NCBI GenBank assembly: GCA_045613945.1
Contig: JAZLBZ010000002.1
Coordinates: forward strand, 30,019 to 94,018
Origin: HGM04593 sp045613945
Lineage (GTDB): Bacteria > Bacteroidota > Bacteroidia > Bacteroidales > Bacteroidaceae
Direction of reading: 5' to 3'
DNA: 64,000 nt
Shown: one piece after another, positions 51,435 through 59,490 of the stretch
Numbering within the stretch: the stretch's first letter is position 1
How the letters are laid out: each line of letters opens with the position of its first letter
Position numbers and translations under genes: made by a program
The notes under the pieces: model-generated
Seen by the model: only the letters and a program-made list of their open reading frames with translations
Told to the model about the DNA's origin: nothing
Database searches by the model: none

Positions 51435-54340
51435 AAAAGACATTGCTTTCTATTATATTTATATTGTCGGTGCTGTCTGTTTTTGCCGACAAGGATGTGC
51501 GTTTCCACATGAAAAACGGTGAGGTTAAGTGTATTGCTCAGGAGCGTGTAGACAGCATATTTTTCGATGAATCCCAGGAGTTAGTTTTCATAGCATTTGA
51601 TGGCGGCCGACAGGAACTGCTTGCCATTGCTGATGTCGACAGCATAAAGTATGCAGTGCTGCCGCAGATGGTGGAGGTTGTCTATGCGGGCAATTGTGCG
51701 TCGGTTGTCAATCCTTTTGCTTTTGACAGCGTTGGCGTAAACATTGATGGCGCTAAGGTTACAGTCAACTCGCAGACAACAAAGGAGGTTGATTACGGGT
51801 TACAAGGCGCGAGCGACAATGGCTGTTTCAAGATTTATGGCTTGCGAAAATATAACCTTTATCTCAATGGCGTGTCGCTTGTCAACGGCAGCGGTGCGGC
51901 AATCAACAGCCAATGCAAGAAAAGGGCAAGAGTCTTTGTGAATGAGGGTACAGTCAATACCTTGACCGATGCCGCTAAATATACAACCGTTTCGGCTGAG
52001 GATGAGAAGGGTGCAATTTTCAGCGAGGGTCAGATTATATTTGAGGGCGCAGGCAAATTGGTTGTCAATGGTCTTTATAAACACGCTATCTGTAGTGATG
52101 ACTATGTCGAGTTCCGGGGTGCAACGGTTGAGGTTGCTAAGGCTTCGAGCGATGCTGTGCATGTGAACGACTCGGTTATTGTCAAAGGCGGCAATCTTCT
52201 TCTCAATCCGCAGGGCGATGGCATAGATTGTGATGGCTGTGTAAAACTGCTCGGCGGAAAGGTCAATATCTCTACTGCAGGCGAGGATGTCAAGGGCGTG
52301 AAAGCAGCAAAGGATGTCATTGTCGACGGTGCTGAACTCTCGGTGCTTGTAGAGGGCGATGCTTCAAAGGGTATAAAGAGCGGGCGAGGTTTTAGTTTGT
52401 TTAGCGGTGTGGTAAATGTGGAAGCGACCGGAAATACCGTTTTGTTCGGTGCCGACCCATCTTATGCTACCTGTATCAAGTGCGATTCTACGGTAACCAT
52501 TTCGGGCGGAACACTGTCGCTGAAGGCTACGGGCATTGCCGGTCGTGGAATCTCTGCCGATTGTGATGTGAACATAGCCGACGGAACCACAACTATTGTA
52601 TGCAGCGGCAACAGTGAGACCTATGACCCAACCTATGACGAGATTCTGGGTGGTGGGGAAGAGGAGGAGCCTAAGAGTTATGTGGTCTATGTGAGCGTAC
52701 CCTCATCTACAACAAGCAACCGCCCCGGCGGAACATCGTCAAACGTGTGGAAGAATATCTATCTTTATAACAGTGCTGGCACACTTGTTGCAACGCTCAC
52801 CAACAAGGTGGTCGTCAACAATACTACATTCTACAGCTACGATTTCGGTAGCGAGCAGGCGGGTACATACTACTTCAAGAGCGACAACTACACAAGCGGC
52901 CGAACGACTTATACAATACAGAGTTCATCGTTTACCGGCCTTGCATCCGATACCTATTATCAGATAGCGTCAAACTACTCCACATCGGGTTCTACCCGCA
53001 CTTATTCTATTACTGATGTAACGGGCAGTTATGCCGGTGGTTCGTCGGCTTCATCTACCGAGGATTCCTACGCTGCCGCAGGCATCAAGTGCGACAGGAA
53101 TTTCACCCTTTTGGGTGGCTGCCACAACATTATCATGAGCGGCAGCGAGTCAAAGGGAATAAAGGTCGAAGGTACAGCACTGTTTGACGGCGGTAAACTG
53201 GAAATAAACACCTCTGGTGTGGCAAAGGTGGTGGCCTACGATCCATCATATTGTACTGCAATAAAGTGCGATGGCGCGCTGACAATAAATAGTGGTGATA
53301 TTGACATAACTGCGACAGGGCAGGGTGGCATGGGCATCTCGGCCGACGGCGTGCTGACTATGAATGGAGGCAATGTGAATGTGACCCTGTCAGGTGCAGG
53401 TGCGTCATATACCGCAATCACAGGAACTGACTACTACTCTACAAAGTGCCTGAAAGGCGATGTCGCAGTCAATCTTTTGGGTGGAACACTTGGTTGCCTT
53501 GCAAAAGGCAACGGCAGCAAGGCGATTGTGGCATCGGGTGAACTTACAATAGGTCGTGAGGGTGCCGATAATGGTTTGCTCTACATTTCTGCTATAACAC
53601 AAGGCTCATCGCTTGGCTCTACATCGGGCGGTGGTGGCGGTATGGGCGGTGGAATGAACAGTGGTTTCAATGCCGCCCCCAAGGCTATAAAGGGTGCATC
53701 CAATGTGTATGTGAACAGCGGTACTGTATATGCCGAAACCAAGAACGATGGTGGCGAGGGTCTGGAGAGCAAGGCTACCCTTACAATCAATGGTGGCGTA
53801 ATAGAGTGCAGTACATACGATGATGGCATCAATGCCTCAACAGCACTTGTTATAAATGGCGGCTACATATATTGTCATGCAACTAACAACGACGGAATCG
53901 ATTCCAATGGCACAATAACAGTAAACGGCGGTGTTGCGCTCAGTTCGGGAGCATCAGCTCCCGAGGAGGGCTTTGATTGCGACCAGAATAAGTTTGTCAT
54001 CAACGGTGGCATTGTGGTGGGTACAGGTGGAGCAACAAGTAACCCAACATCGGCATCGCAGCCATATTCTGCGGTGAGTTCGGTGTCTGTTACATCCGGC
54101 AAGTATATTGCAGTGAAGAATAGCGAGGGTACAGTGCTCTTCTCCTACAAGTGCCCTAATACGGTAAGCGGCGCAACAGTGTTGCTGTCATCGCCGGAGT
54201 TTACAAAGACATCGCATACATTGGTATATGGCGTGACATCTGTCAGCGGTGCTACAGAGAACCTTTTTGGCGGTGTATACAGTGTTGGCGGAACATTGAC
54301 GGGTGGTTCGTCAAAGACGTTTACCCCACAGACAAAATAA
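51431..54340 (+). CDS. Large secreted beta-helix protein, Cthe_2159/carbohydrate-binding type
   Basis: 969 residues with a signal peptide (TLLSIIFILSVLSVFA, about 1-19). A short beta domain (20-75) precedes a long right-handed beta-helix-like region with repeating strands such as ALTINSGDIDITATGQGG and LTMNGGNVNVTLSG. Acidic turns (DDGINAS, NDGIDSNG) resemble the calcium sites of the Cthe_2159 pectin-binding family. Two segments are internal duplicates: about 340-395 (ADPSYATCIKCD...) and 602-656 (YDPSYCTAIKCD...). Between them, about 408-545, sits an inserted Ser/Thr/Tyr-rich module (NIYLYNSAGTLVATL, GTYYFKSDNYTS). A Gly-rich hinge (GGGGGMGGGMNSG) lies near 735. Polysaccharide binding is inferred from the family. 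Confidence 0.8.
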   Translation: MKKTLLSIIFILSVLSVFADKDVRFHMKNGEVKCIAQERVDSIFFDESQELVFIAFDGGRQELLAIADVDSIKYAVLPQMVEVVYAGNCASVVNPFAFDSVGVNIDGAKVTVNSQTTKEVDYGLQGASDNGCFKIYGLRKYNLYLNGVSLVNGSGAAINSQCKKRARVFVNEGTVNTLTDAAKYTTVSAEDEKGAIFSEGQIIFEGAGKLVVNGLYKHAICSDDYVEFRGATVEVAKASSDAVHVNDSVIVKGGNLLLNPQGDGIDCDGCVKLLGGKVNISTAGEDVKGVKAAKDVIVDGAELSVLVEGDASKGIKSGRGFSLFSGVVNVEATGNTVLFGADPSYATCIKCDSTVTISGGTLSLKATGIAGRGISADCDVNIADGTTTIVCSGNSETYDPTYDEILGGGEEEEPKSYVVYVSVPSSTTSNRPGGTSSNVWKNIYLYNSAGTLVATLTNKVVVNNTTFYSYDFGSEQAGTYYFKSDNYTSGRTTYTIQSSSFTGLASDTYYQIASNYSTSGSTRTYSITDVTGSYAGGSSASSTEDSYAAAGIKCDRNFTLLGGCHNIIMSGSESKGIKVEGTALFDGGKLEINTSGVAKVVAYDPSYCTAIKCDGALTINSGDIDITATGQGGMGISADGVLTMNGGNVNVTLSGAGASYTAITGTDYYSTKCLKGDVAVNLLGGTLGCLAKGNGSKAIVASGELTIGREGADNGLLYISAITQGSSLGSTSGGGGGMGGGMNSGFNAAPKAIKGASNVYVNSGTVYAETKNDGGEGLESKATLTINGGVIECSTYDDGINASTALVINGGYIYCHATNNDGIDSNGTITVNGGVALSSGASAPEEGFDCDQNKFVINGGIVVGTGGATSNPTSASQPYSAVSSVSVTSGKYIAVKNSEGTVLFSYKCPNTVSGATVLLSSPEFTKTSHTLVYGVTSVSGATENLFGGVYSVGGTLTGGSSKTFTPQTK

Positions 54341-54342
54341 TT

Positions 54343-54382
54343 AAACATCAAGAGCGCCGGGCATCCGGCGCTCTTGATGTTT
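54343..54382. terminator. Bidirectional terminator
   Basis: 18-bp perfect stem (54343-54360 with 54365-54382), loop GCAT, GC-rich core GAGCGCCGG/CCGGCGCTC. It ends the secreted beta-helix gene (stop 2 bp upstream) and, on the other strand, the NAD kinase gene. Confidence 0.9.
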
Positions 54383-54395
54383 ATATGAGGTTGTC

Positions 54396-55268
54396 TTAGT
54401 CTCTTACATCGGCTCCCCACATGAGTTTTTCCTGCAGGTTCTGTATGAACGAGTGGTCCCTGCTGCGTACAATAATCTGGCGGTAGGCGGCCTTTCTGAT
54501 TGTGATTGCAGTGCTCTCGTCACAACTTTCGTTACGGCCGTCAATAGCAATTAGGTAGTTGCCGCTTCGGCTGCTGACGCTTATTTCAATTGTTGTGTCG
54601 TCGCTTACAATCAAAGGGCGTGCGCTGAGGCTGTGAGGCGCGATTGGTGTCAGTGTGAGGACGTTGGCCTCGGGGGCAATTATTGGGCCGCCCACACTGA
54701 GCGAGTAACCCGTAGACCCCGAAGGGGTTGCCACAATAAGGCCGTCGGCCTGGTAGGTTATTGTATCGCAGCCATTGATTGTGGCCTCGAGGGTTATCAT
54801 TGACGAACTGTCGTGCTTCATTATTGCAATCTCATTGAGTGCAAATGGATAACTTTTGAGCACTGGCCCATTTGTGCTTGCTTCAATGAGGGAACGATGC
54901 TCGGTGTCGAAGTCTCCGTCGTGTATCTTGCCTATGACGTCGTCGATGTTCTCATTTGATGTGGCTGTGAGAAATCCCAAACGGCCGGCGTTGATACCCA
55001 GTATTGGAATTGCCTTGTTGCCCACGCGGCTTGCGGTGCGCAGCAGTGTGCCGTCGCCGCCAAAACTTATTGCAATGTCGGCAGTGAAACTGTTGTCGGT
55101 AATCAGTTCCTGTGGTGCTGGGGTAGCGATGTGCTCACTGCAAAGAAAATCATAGAAAGGCTTGTCTATGGCATAGCAGTCGCCGCGTTTTGTTATGGCA
55201 TCAAAGAGCTTGCCTATGCTTTCTGATTTCTTTGTCTGGTGCTTGTTGCCGAATATTGCAAATTTCAT
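54396..55268 (-). CDS. nadK: NAD kinase
   Basis: Phosphorylates NAD to NADP with ATP or polyphosphate in the cytoplasm. 290 residues. GGDGT at 70-74 holds the catalytic Asp; NAGRLGFLT, FALNEIAIMKHD and YQADGLIVATPSGSTGYSLS (NAD binding) and GGPIIAP follow. The C-terminal lid ends EKLMWGADVRD. On the minus strand a TAATTTTG -7-like box lies at 55297-55304, about 30 bp upstream. It is divergent from pdxJ. Confidence 0.97.
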   Translation of the reverse strand: MKFAIFGNKHQTKKSESIGKLFDAITKRGDCYAIDKPFYDFLCSEHIATPAPQELITDNSFTADIAISFGGDGTLLRTASRVGNKAIPILGINAGRLGFLTATSNENIDDVIGKIHDGDFDTEHRSLIEASTNGPVLKSYPFALNEIAIMKHDSSSMITLEATINGCDTITYQADGLIVATPSGSTGYSLSVGGPIIAPEANVLTLTPIAPHSLSARPLIVSDDTTIEISVSSRSGNYLIAIDGRNESCDESTAITIRKAAYRQIIVRSRDHSFIQNLQEKLMWGADVRD

Positions 55269-55429
55269 ATCAATGCGTTTACTTTCTTTTATATTACAAA
55301 ATTAAGTGAAATTATTATATAAAATCTTTTATTTGCACTATTTTTGCATTACAAAGTGAAAATTGGCTCTCAAGGACTGTGCATGAAAGAGGCTTTAGGG
55401 GGCTTTTCCGCGTTGTAGCATGTATGTTA

Positions 55430-55456
55430 AAACTACTTGTGACGTAGTTTGTTTTT
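55430..55456 (+). other. Terminator-like hairpin in the pdxJ leader
   Basis: AAACTAC (55430-55436) / GTAGTTT (55444-55450) with a 7-nt loop, followed by GTTTTTAG, just 20 bp before the pdxJ ATG. A -7-like TATTTTTG lies at 55339-55346, so the leader may be about 125 nt. It may be an attenuator, but no alternative fold or ligand motif is recognised. Confidence 0.4.
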
Positions 55457-55475
55457 AGTTTGAAACAGTGTTTTT

Positions 55476-56195
55476 ATGAGGACAAAACTCAGTGTAAATA
55501 TCAACAAGGTTGCCACCATAAGGAATGCTCGTGGCGGCAACAATCCCGATGTCATAAAGGTTGCAAAGGATTGCGAGGCTTTTGGAGCTGATGGTATAAC
55601 CGTTCACCCGCGCCCCGATGAAAGGCACATCCGTCGCGCCGATGTGCTTGCTCTGCAGGGTTCGCTGCGCACCGAATTTAATATTGAGGGCTACCCTTCA
55701 AAGGAGTTCCTGGACCTGGTGCTGCGCGTGCGTCCTTCGCAGGTGACACTGGTTCCCGACAAACCCGAGCAGTTGACATCAAACAGTGGCTGGGATACAG
55801 AGAAGGAGCAATTTTTCCTGCGTGATGTGCTCAATGACCTCAGGAGTGCCGGAATACGCAGTTCGATATTCATTGATGCCGATGTGCGAATGGCTGAGTT
55901 TGCTGCAGAGGCTGGCGCCGACAGGGTAGAACTCTACACCGGTCCCTATGCTCATGGGTATGCAAAGGACCGCGAGGCGGCCATTGCCCCATTCCTTGAG
56001 ACCGCAAAGCGTGTAAAGCAACTGGGTATTGGCCTTAACGCAGGCCACGACCTGAGCCTTGAGAACCTGAAGTATTTCACCGATGTGATACCCTGGGTTG
56101 ATGAGGTCTCTATTGGTCACGCTCTCATCTGTGATGCCCTTTATATGGGCCTTGAGGCAACTATTGCCGCTTATAAGAATTGTCTGGTAAAATAA
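55476..56195 (+). CDS. pdxJ: Pyridoxine 5'-phosphate synthase
   Basis: Condenses 1-deoxyxylulose 5-phosphate and 3-amino-2-oxopropyl phosphate to pyridoxine 5'-phosphate (DXP-dependent vitamin B6 route). 239 residues, a TIM barrel. Motifs: LSVNINKVATIRNARGGNNP, the DGITVHPRPDERHIR active-site loop, QVTLVPDKPEQLTSN, ADRVELYTGPYAHGYA and GLNAGHDLSLENL, ending EVSIGHALICDALYMGLE. It is first in a tight series with exbB, exbD and a tonB-like gene, a neighbourhood common in this order. Confidence 0.97.
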   Translation: MRTKLSVNINKVATIRNARGGNNPDVIKVAKDCEAFGADGITVHPRPDERHIRRADVLALQGSLRTEFNIEGYPSKEFLDLVLRVRPSQVTLVPDKPEQLTSNSGWDTEKEQFFLRDVLNDLRSAGIRSSIFIDADVRMAEFAAEAGADRVELYTGPYAHGYAKDREAAIAPFLETAKRVKQLGIGLNAGHDLSLENLKYFTDVIPWVDEVSIGHALICDALYMGLEATIAAYKNCLVK

Positions 56196-56214
56196 TAATA
56201 AAAAAATAGTAACT

Positions 56215-56988
56215 ATGAATTCACTTACAACAGTTGTTGATACTTTGGCAACCGACTCCATTAATGTGGCGGTGGCAGAAACCGTAAAAGAAAGCCTCAA
56301 TGTGCTTGATTTGGCAATGAAGGGTGGCTGGATAATGGTTGTCCTTGCTCTTTTGTCTGTAATTGGCATATATATATTCATTGAGCGATATGCTGTGCTG
56401 CGCAAGGCGGGTAGCAAGAGCCCATTGCTGCTTGAGCGCTTGAATGACAATATCAGGGACAACGATTTCAAGTCAGCAACAAGATATTGCACCAAACTTA
56501 ACACTCCTACATCGCGCATACTTGCAAAGGGCGTGAAGGACTACAGGCTCGATAACGCTTCAATTCGCCAGGCGCTTGAGAACTATGCAGGCCTTGAGAT
56601 TGCAGCGCTTGAAAAGGGATTGCCGGTGCTTTCTACAATAGCGGCAGTTGCTCCAATGATTGGTTTCTTGGGAACAGTGACAGGTATGGTGCAGGCTTTC
56701 TGGAATATGTCACAGGCTGGTGACAACATTGAGGTATCTGCCTTGTCGGGCGGTATCTATGAGGCTATGGTGACCACTGTGGGCGGTCTCATTGTCGGCA
56801 TTGTCTCAATTTTTGCCTATAACTATCTTGTGACAAAGGTCGACAAGGTGCAGAATGCAATGGAGGCCGACATCATCTCTTTCCTTGAAATTGTGGCCGA
56901 GTGCAAGGAGGATTGCAAAGGTACTGTTGCGAAGGCCGATGTGCAGCCCGAGACAAAAGAACAGGAGGCAGAAACAACTCAAGAATAA
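56215..56988 (+). CDS. exbB: ExbB/TolQ/MotA-family proton channel subunit
   Basis: 257 residues. Membrane helices near 38-60 (GGWIMVVLALLSVIGIYIF), 145-170 (LPVLSTIAAVAPMIGFLGTV) and 190-215 (AMVTTVGGLIVGIVSIFAYNY). The TIAAVAPMIGFLGTVTGMVQ segment is the family signature. With ExbD it uses the proton gradient to power a TonB or Tol-type protein across the periplasm. Start 19 bp after pdxJ, exbD 6 bp downstream. Tol versus Exb naming cannot be settled from sequence. Confidence 0.92.
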   Translation: MNSLTTVVDTLATDSINVAVAETVKESLNVLDLAMKGGWIMVVLALLSVIGIYIFIERYAVLRKAGSKSPLLLERLNDNIRDNDFKSATRYCTKLNTPTSRILAKGVKDYRLDNASIRQALENYAGLEIAALEKGLPVLSTIAAVAPMIGFLGTVTGMVQAFWNMSQAGDNIEVSALSGGIYEAMVTTVGGLIVGIVSIFAYNYLVTKVDKVQNAMEADIISFLEIVAECKEDCKGTVAKADVQPETKEQEAETTQE

Positions 56989-56994
56989 CAGGGT

Positions 56995-57408
56995 ATGATA
57001 AAGAGAAGAACTAAGACAATTGGCGACTTCTCAATGTCGTCGATGACTGATATAATCTTCCTGTTGCTGATTTTCTTTATGCTTACCTCAACCATTGTTG
57101 TGCCTAATGCCATAAAGGTCAATCTCCCACAGGGAAAAGAGAGAACACACACGCAGCCAATGGCGCGCATAACCATAAAGTCCGACCTGACGTATTACGC
57201 CCAGTGGGGCAAGGAGAAGGTGAGGGAGATACAGGAAACCGAACTGGCTGCTTTCCTTGCCGAGTGCAGCGCAAAGGACTCGGAGATGTTTGTGGCGCTT
57301 TATGCCGATGAGACAATTCCCTACAAGGAGGTTGTCAAGGTGCTTAATATTGCTAACGAGAACAAATACAAGATGGTGCTGGCTACACGCCGCCCCGACA
57401 GTGAGTGA
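56995..57408 (+). CDS. exbD: ExbD/TolR-family subunit
   Basis: 137 residues with one N-terminal membrane helix. The proton-carrying Asp is D19 in SSMTDIIFLLLIFFML. The periplasmic part has the YADETIPYKEVVKVLNIA segment typical of the dimerising domain. It partners the ExbB protein just upstream. The stop overlaps the tonB-like ATG (TGATG). Confidence 0.92.
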   Translation: MIKRRTKTIGDFSMSSMTDIIFLLLIFFMLTSTIVVPNAIKVNLPQGKERTHTQPMARITIKSDLTYYAQWGKEKVREIQETELAAFLAECSAKDSEMFVALYADETIPYKEVVKVLNIANENKYKMVLATRRPDSE

Positions 57409-58220
57409 TGAACAGGTTTTCTAAAGAGAAAATAACAGGTATTGCAGGCACAGTGCTTGTTCACGCAATTGTTGTGCTGCTGCTCTATTTCCTGGTGCTT
57501 ACACCACCCGCCGACCTTCCCGAAAAGGGAGTGGAGGTGATGATGGGTGTTGACCTTGAGGACTATGCGACAGCGCAGGTGAACGAGACACCGTCGGTTG
57601 TCCCCGAGGCTGTGCCGGTGCAGCCGACGCCATCTCCATCCCCCGAGTCGCCCATGATAACACAGGATAGCGAGGAGAGCATTGCCTTGCCGCCCGAAAA
57701 GAAAAAGAAGGAGGCTCCTGAAAAACCGGAGAAAAGCGCCGAGCAGATACAGAAGGAGAGAGAGGAGGCCGAGCGCAAGGAACTGGAGCGCAAGGAGGCC
57801 GAGGCCCGTAAGGCTGCCGAGAACTCAATTGCCAACGCCTTCAACAAGGGCAGCCTGATGAGCAAGAAGGGCGATGCCAAAGAGGAGGACACAGCGAAAG
57901 GCTCTGTTCAAGGTAATTCAAATGAAGGACAGCTTGAAGGTGTAGGCGTTTCGTTTAGCCTTGAAGGCCGTAATCCGGGGAAAGACGGTATTGCGGTTCC
58001 TAAAGAGAAGTTGCAGGCTGCCGGCAGGGTTGTTGTAGACATTACCGTTAACCCTGTTGGAAAAGTCATTGATGCAAGCATCAACACAAAGTTGACAAAT
58101 ACTGCCGATTTGAAGTTGCGTAACGCTGCATTGAAGGCTGCAAAGGCAACTATCTTCAACAGTATTGCCGGTGTTGACAACCAGCGTGGTACAATTACCT
58201 ATAATTTTGAATTGAGATAA
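57408..58220 (+). CDS. TonB/TolA-like energy transducer
   Basis: 270 residues from ATG 57408. Short cytoplasmic start, one membrane helix (AGTVLVHAIVVLLLYFLVLT), then a long periplasmic linker. The linker has a Pro/Ser region (VQPTPSPSPESP), then a strongly charged helical part rich in Glu and Lys (EKSAEQIQKEREEAERK), more like TolA than a proline-rich TonB. The C-terminal roughly 75 residues (RVVVDITVNPVGKVIDASIN) form a TonB_C-like fold. It is driven by the adjacent ExbBD, and either outer-membrane receptor energising or envelope constriction at division is possible. Confidence 0.85.
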   Translation: MNRFSKEKITGIAGTVLVHAIVVLLLYFLVLTPPADLPEKGVEVMMGVDLEDYATAQVNETPSVVPEAVPVQPTPSPSPESPMITQDSEESIALPPEKKKKEAPEKPEKSAEQIQKEREEAERKELERKEAEARKAAENSIANAFNKGSLMSKKGDAKEEDTAKGSVQGNSNEGQLEGVGVSFSLEGRNPGKDGIAVPKEKLQAAGRVVVDITVNPVGKVIDASINTKLTNTADLKLRNAALKAAKATIFNSIAGVDNQRGTITYNFELR

Positions 58221-58231
58221 GATAGTATAGT

Positions 58232-58777
58232 ATGAAAAAAGTATATGTTTTTCTTGCCGACGGTTTTGAGACCGTTGAGGCTTTGGCGCCAGTAGATGTG
58301 ATGCGCCGTGCCGGTCTTGACGTGGTTACTGTTTCAATCATGGAGCGCAAGGAGGTTGTGTCGGCCCAGAATGTGCCGGTTATTGCCGATGAACTCTATG
58401 AGAATGTCGCCTTTGGTGACGCCGATGCACTTGTGCTCCCCGGAGGCGGTGTGGGCACCGACAACCTTTCGGCCCACGAGCCTTTGCGCGCACTTCTGGT
58501 AGATGCCTGCTCGCGCGGTCTGCTGGTTGCTGCAATCTGTGCAGCCCCAATGGTGTTTGGCCGCATTGGCATTCTCAAAGGCAAGAGGGCAACATGTTAT
58601 CCCGGTTGTGAGGGTGACCTCTTTGATGCAGAGTATACGGCTGCGGCTGTTGAGCAGGATGGCAATATAATAACAGCCTGCGGTCCCGGTGCATCGTTCG
58701 ACTTCGGCTTTGCCATTATTGAACGTTTCTGTGGCGCAGGTGTTGCCGAGACATTGCGCTCTCAAATGCAATTCTAA
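58232..58777 (+). CDS. DJ-1/PfpI-family protein
   Basis: 181 residues of the DJ-1 type. The nucleophile-elbow Cys is C103 in AAICAAPMVFG and the partner Glu is E16 in FETVEALAPVDVMRRAG. VLPGGGVGTDNL forms the oxyanion loop. Relatives act as glyoxalase III/deglycase or as redox-stress proteins; the activity here is an inference. It follows the tonB-like gene by 11 bp and ispD starts 17 bp later. Confidence 0.9.
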   Translation: MKKVYVFLADGFETVEALAPVDVMRRAGLDVVTVSIMERKEVVSAQNVPVIADELYENVAFGDADALVLPGGGVGTDNLSAHEPLRALLVDACSRGLLVAAICAAPMVFGRIGILKGKRATCYPGCEGDLFDAEYTAAAVEQDGNIITACGPGASFDFGFAIIERFCGAGVAETLRSQMQF

Positions 58778-58794
58778 GAAGTTGTTGTAGATTT

Positions 58795-59490
58795 ATGAAA
58801 AGATATATAATTGTCGTTGCCGGCGGCAAAGGAACACGCATGGGTGGCGAAATGCCAAAGCAGTTCCAACCGCTTGGCGACAAGCCTGTTGTCATGGTGA
58901 CTCTTGAGCGTCTTAATGCCATTGATCCTGCCATGCAACTTATTCTTGTGCTCCCCGAACAGCACATTGAACTGTGGAAACAGTTATGCAAGGAACACTC
59001 TTTCGCAGTGCCTTTGATTCTTGCTCAGGGTGGCTCAACGCGTTTCCATTCGGTGCAGAACGGCTTGGCACAGGTTGACGATATTGAGGATGCCCTTGTT
59101 GGCGTGCACGATGGCGTGCGTCCGTTTGTATCGCCGAAGGTGCTCGATGAGTGCTTCTCGCGTGCCTGGGTAGATGGCGCCGCAATTCCAATGATTGACC
59201 TGCAGGACAGTTTGCGTCACATTGTGGGCTCCGATGCTACAGAGGTTGTTCCACGCGACAGGTACCGTCTTGTGCAGACACCTCAGGTATTCAGGCTCTC
59301 TCTGTTGCGTCGTGCCTATGAGCAGCGCTTTGTCGAGAACTTTACCGATGACGCCTCGGTGGTTGAGGCGCTTGGCGAGAAGGTCTCGGGCGTTGAGGGC
59401 AACCGCGAGAACATAAAGATTACGACCCCATTTGACATGCTTGTTGCCAAGACATTGATGGAATGCTGGACATCACAACAAGGGATATAA
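58795..59490 (+). CDS. ispD: 2-C-methyl-D-erythritol 4-phosphate cytidylyltransferase
   Basis: Third step of the MEP isoprenoid pathway: joins CTP and MEP. 231 residues. The nucleotide loop is VVAGGKGTRMGGEMPKQF; VGVHDGVRPFVSP, RYRLVQTPQVFRLSLLRRAY and TDDASVVEALG complete the active site. The fold ends EGNRENIKITTPFDMLVAKTL. Its last 28 bp overlap the start of recG in another frame. Confidence 0.96.
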   Translation: MKRYIIVVAGGKGTRMGGEMPKQFQPLGDKPVVMVTLERLNAIDPAMQLILVLPEQHIELWKQLCKEHSFAVPLILAQGGSTRFHSVQNGLAQVDDIEDALVGVHDGVRPFVSPKVLDECFSRAWVDGAAIPMIDLQDSLRHIVGSDATEVVPRDRYRLVQTPQVFRLSLLRRAYEQRFVENFTDDASVVEALGEKVSGVEGNRENIKITTPFDMLVAKTLMECWTSQQGI

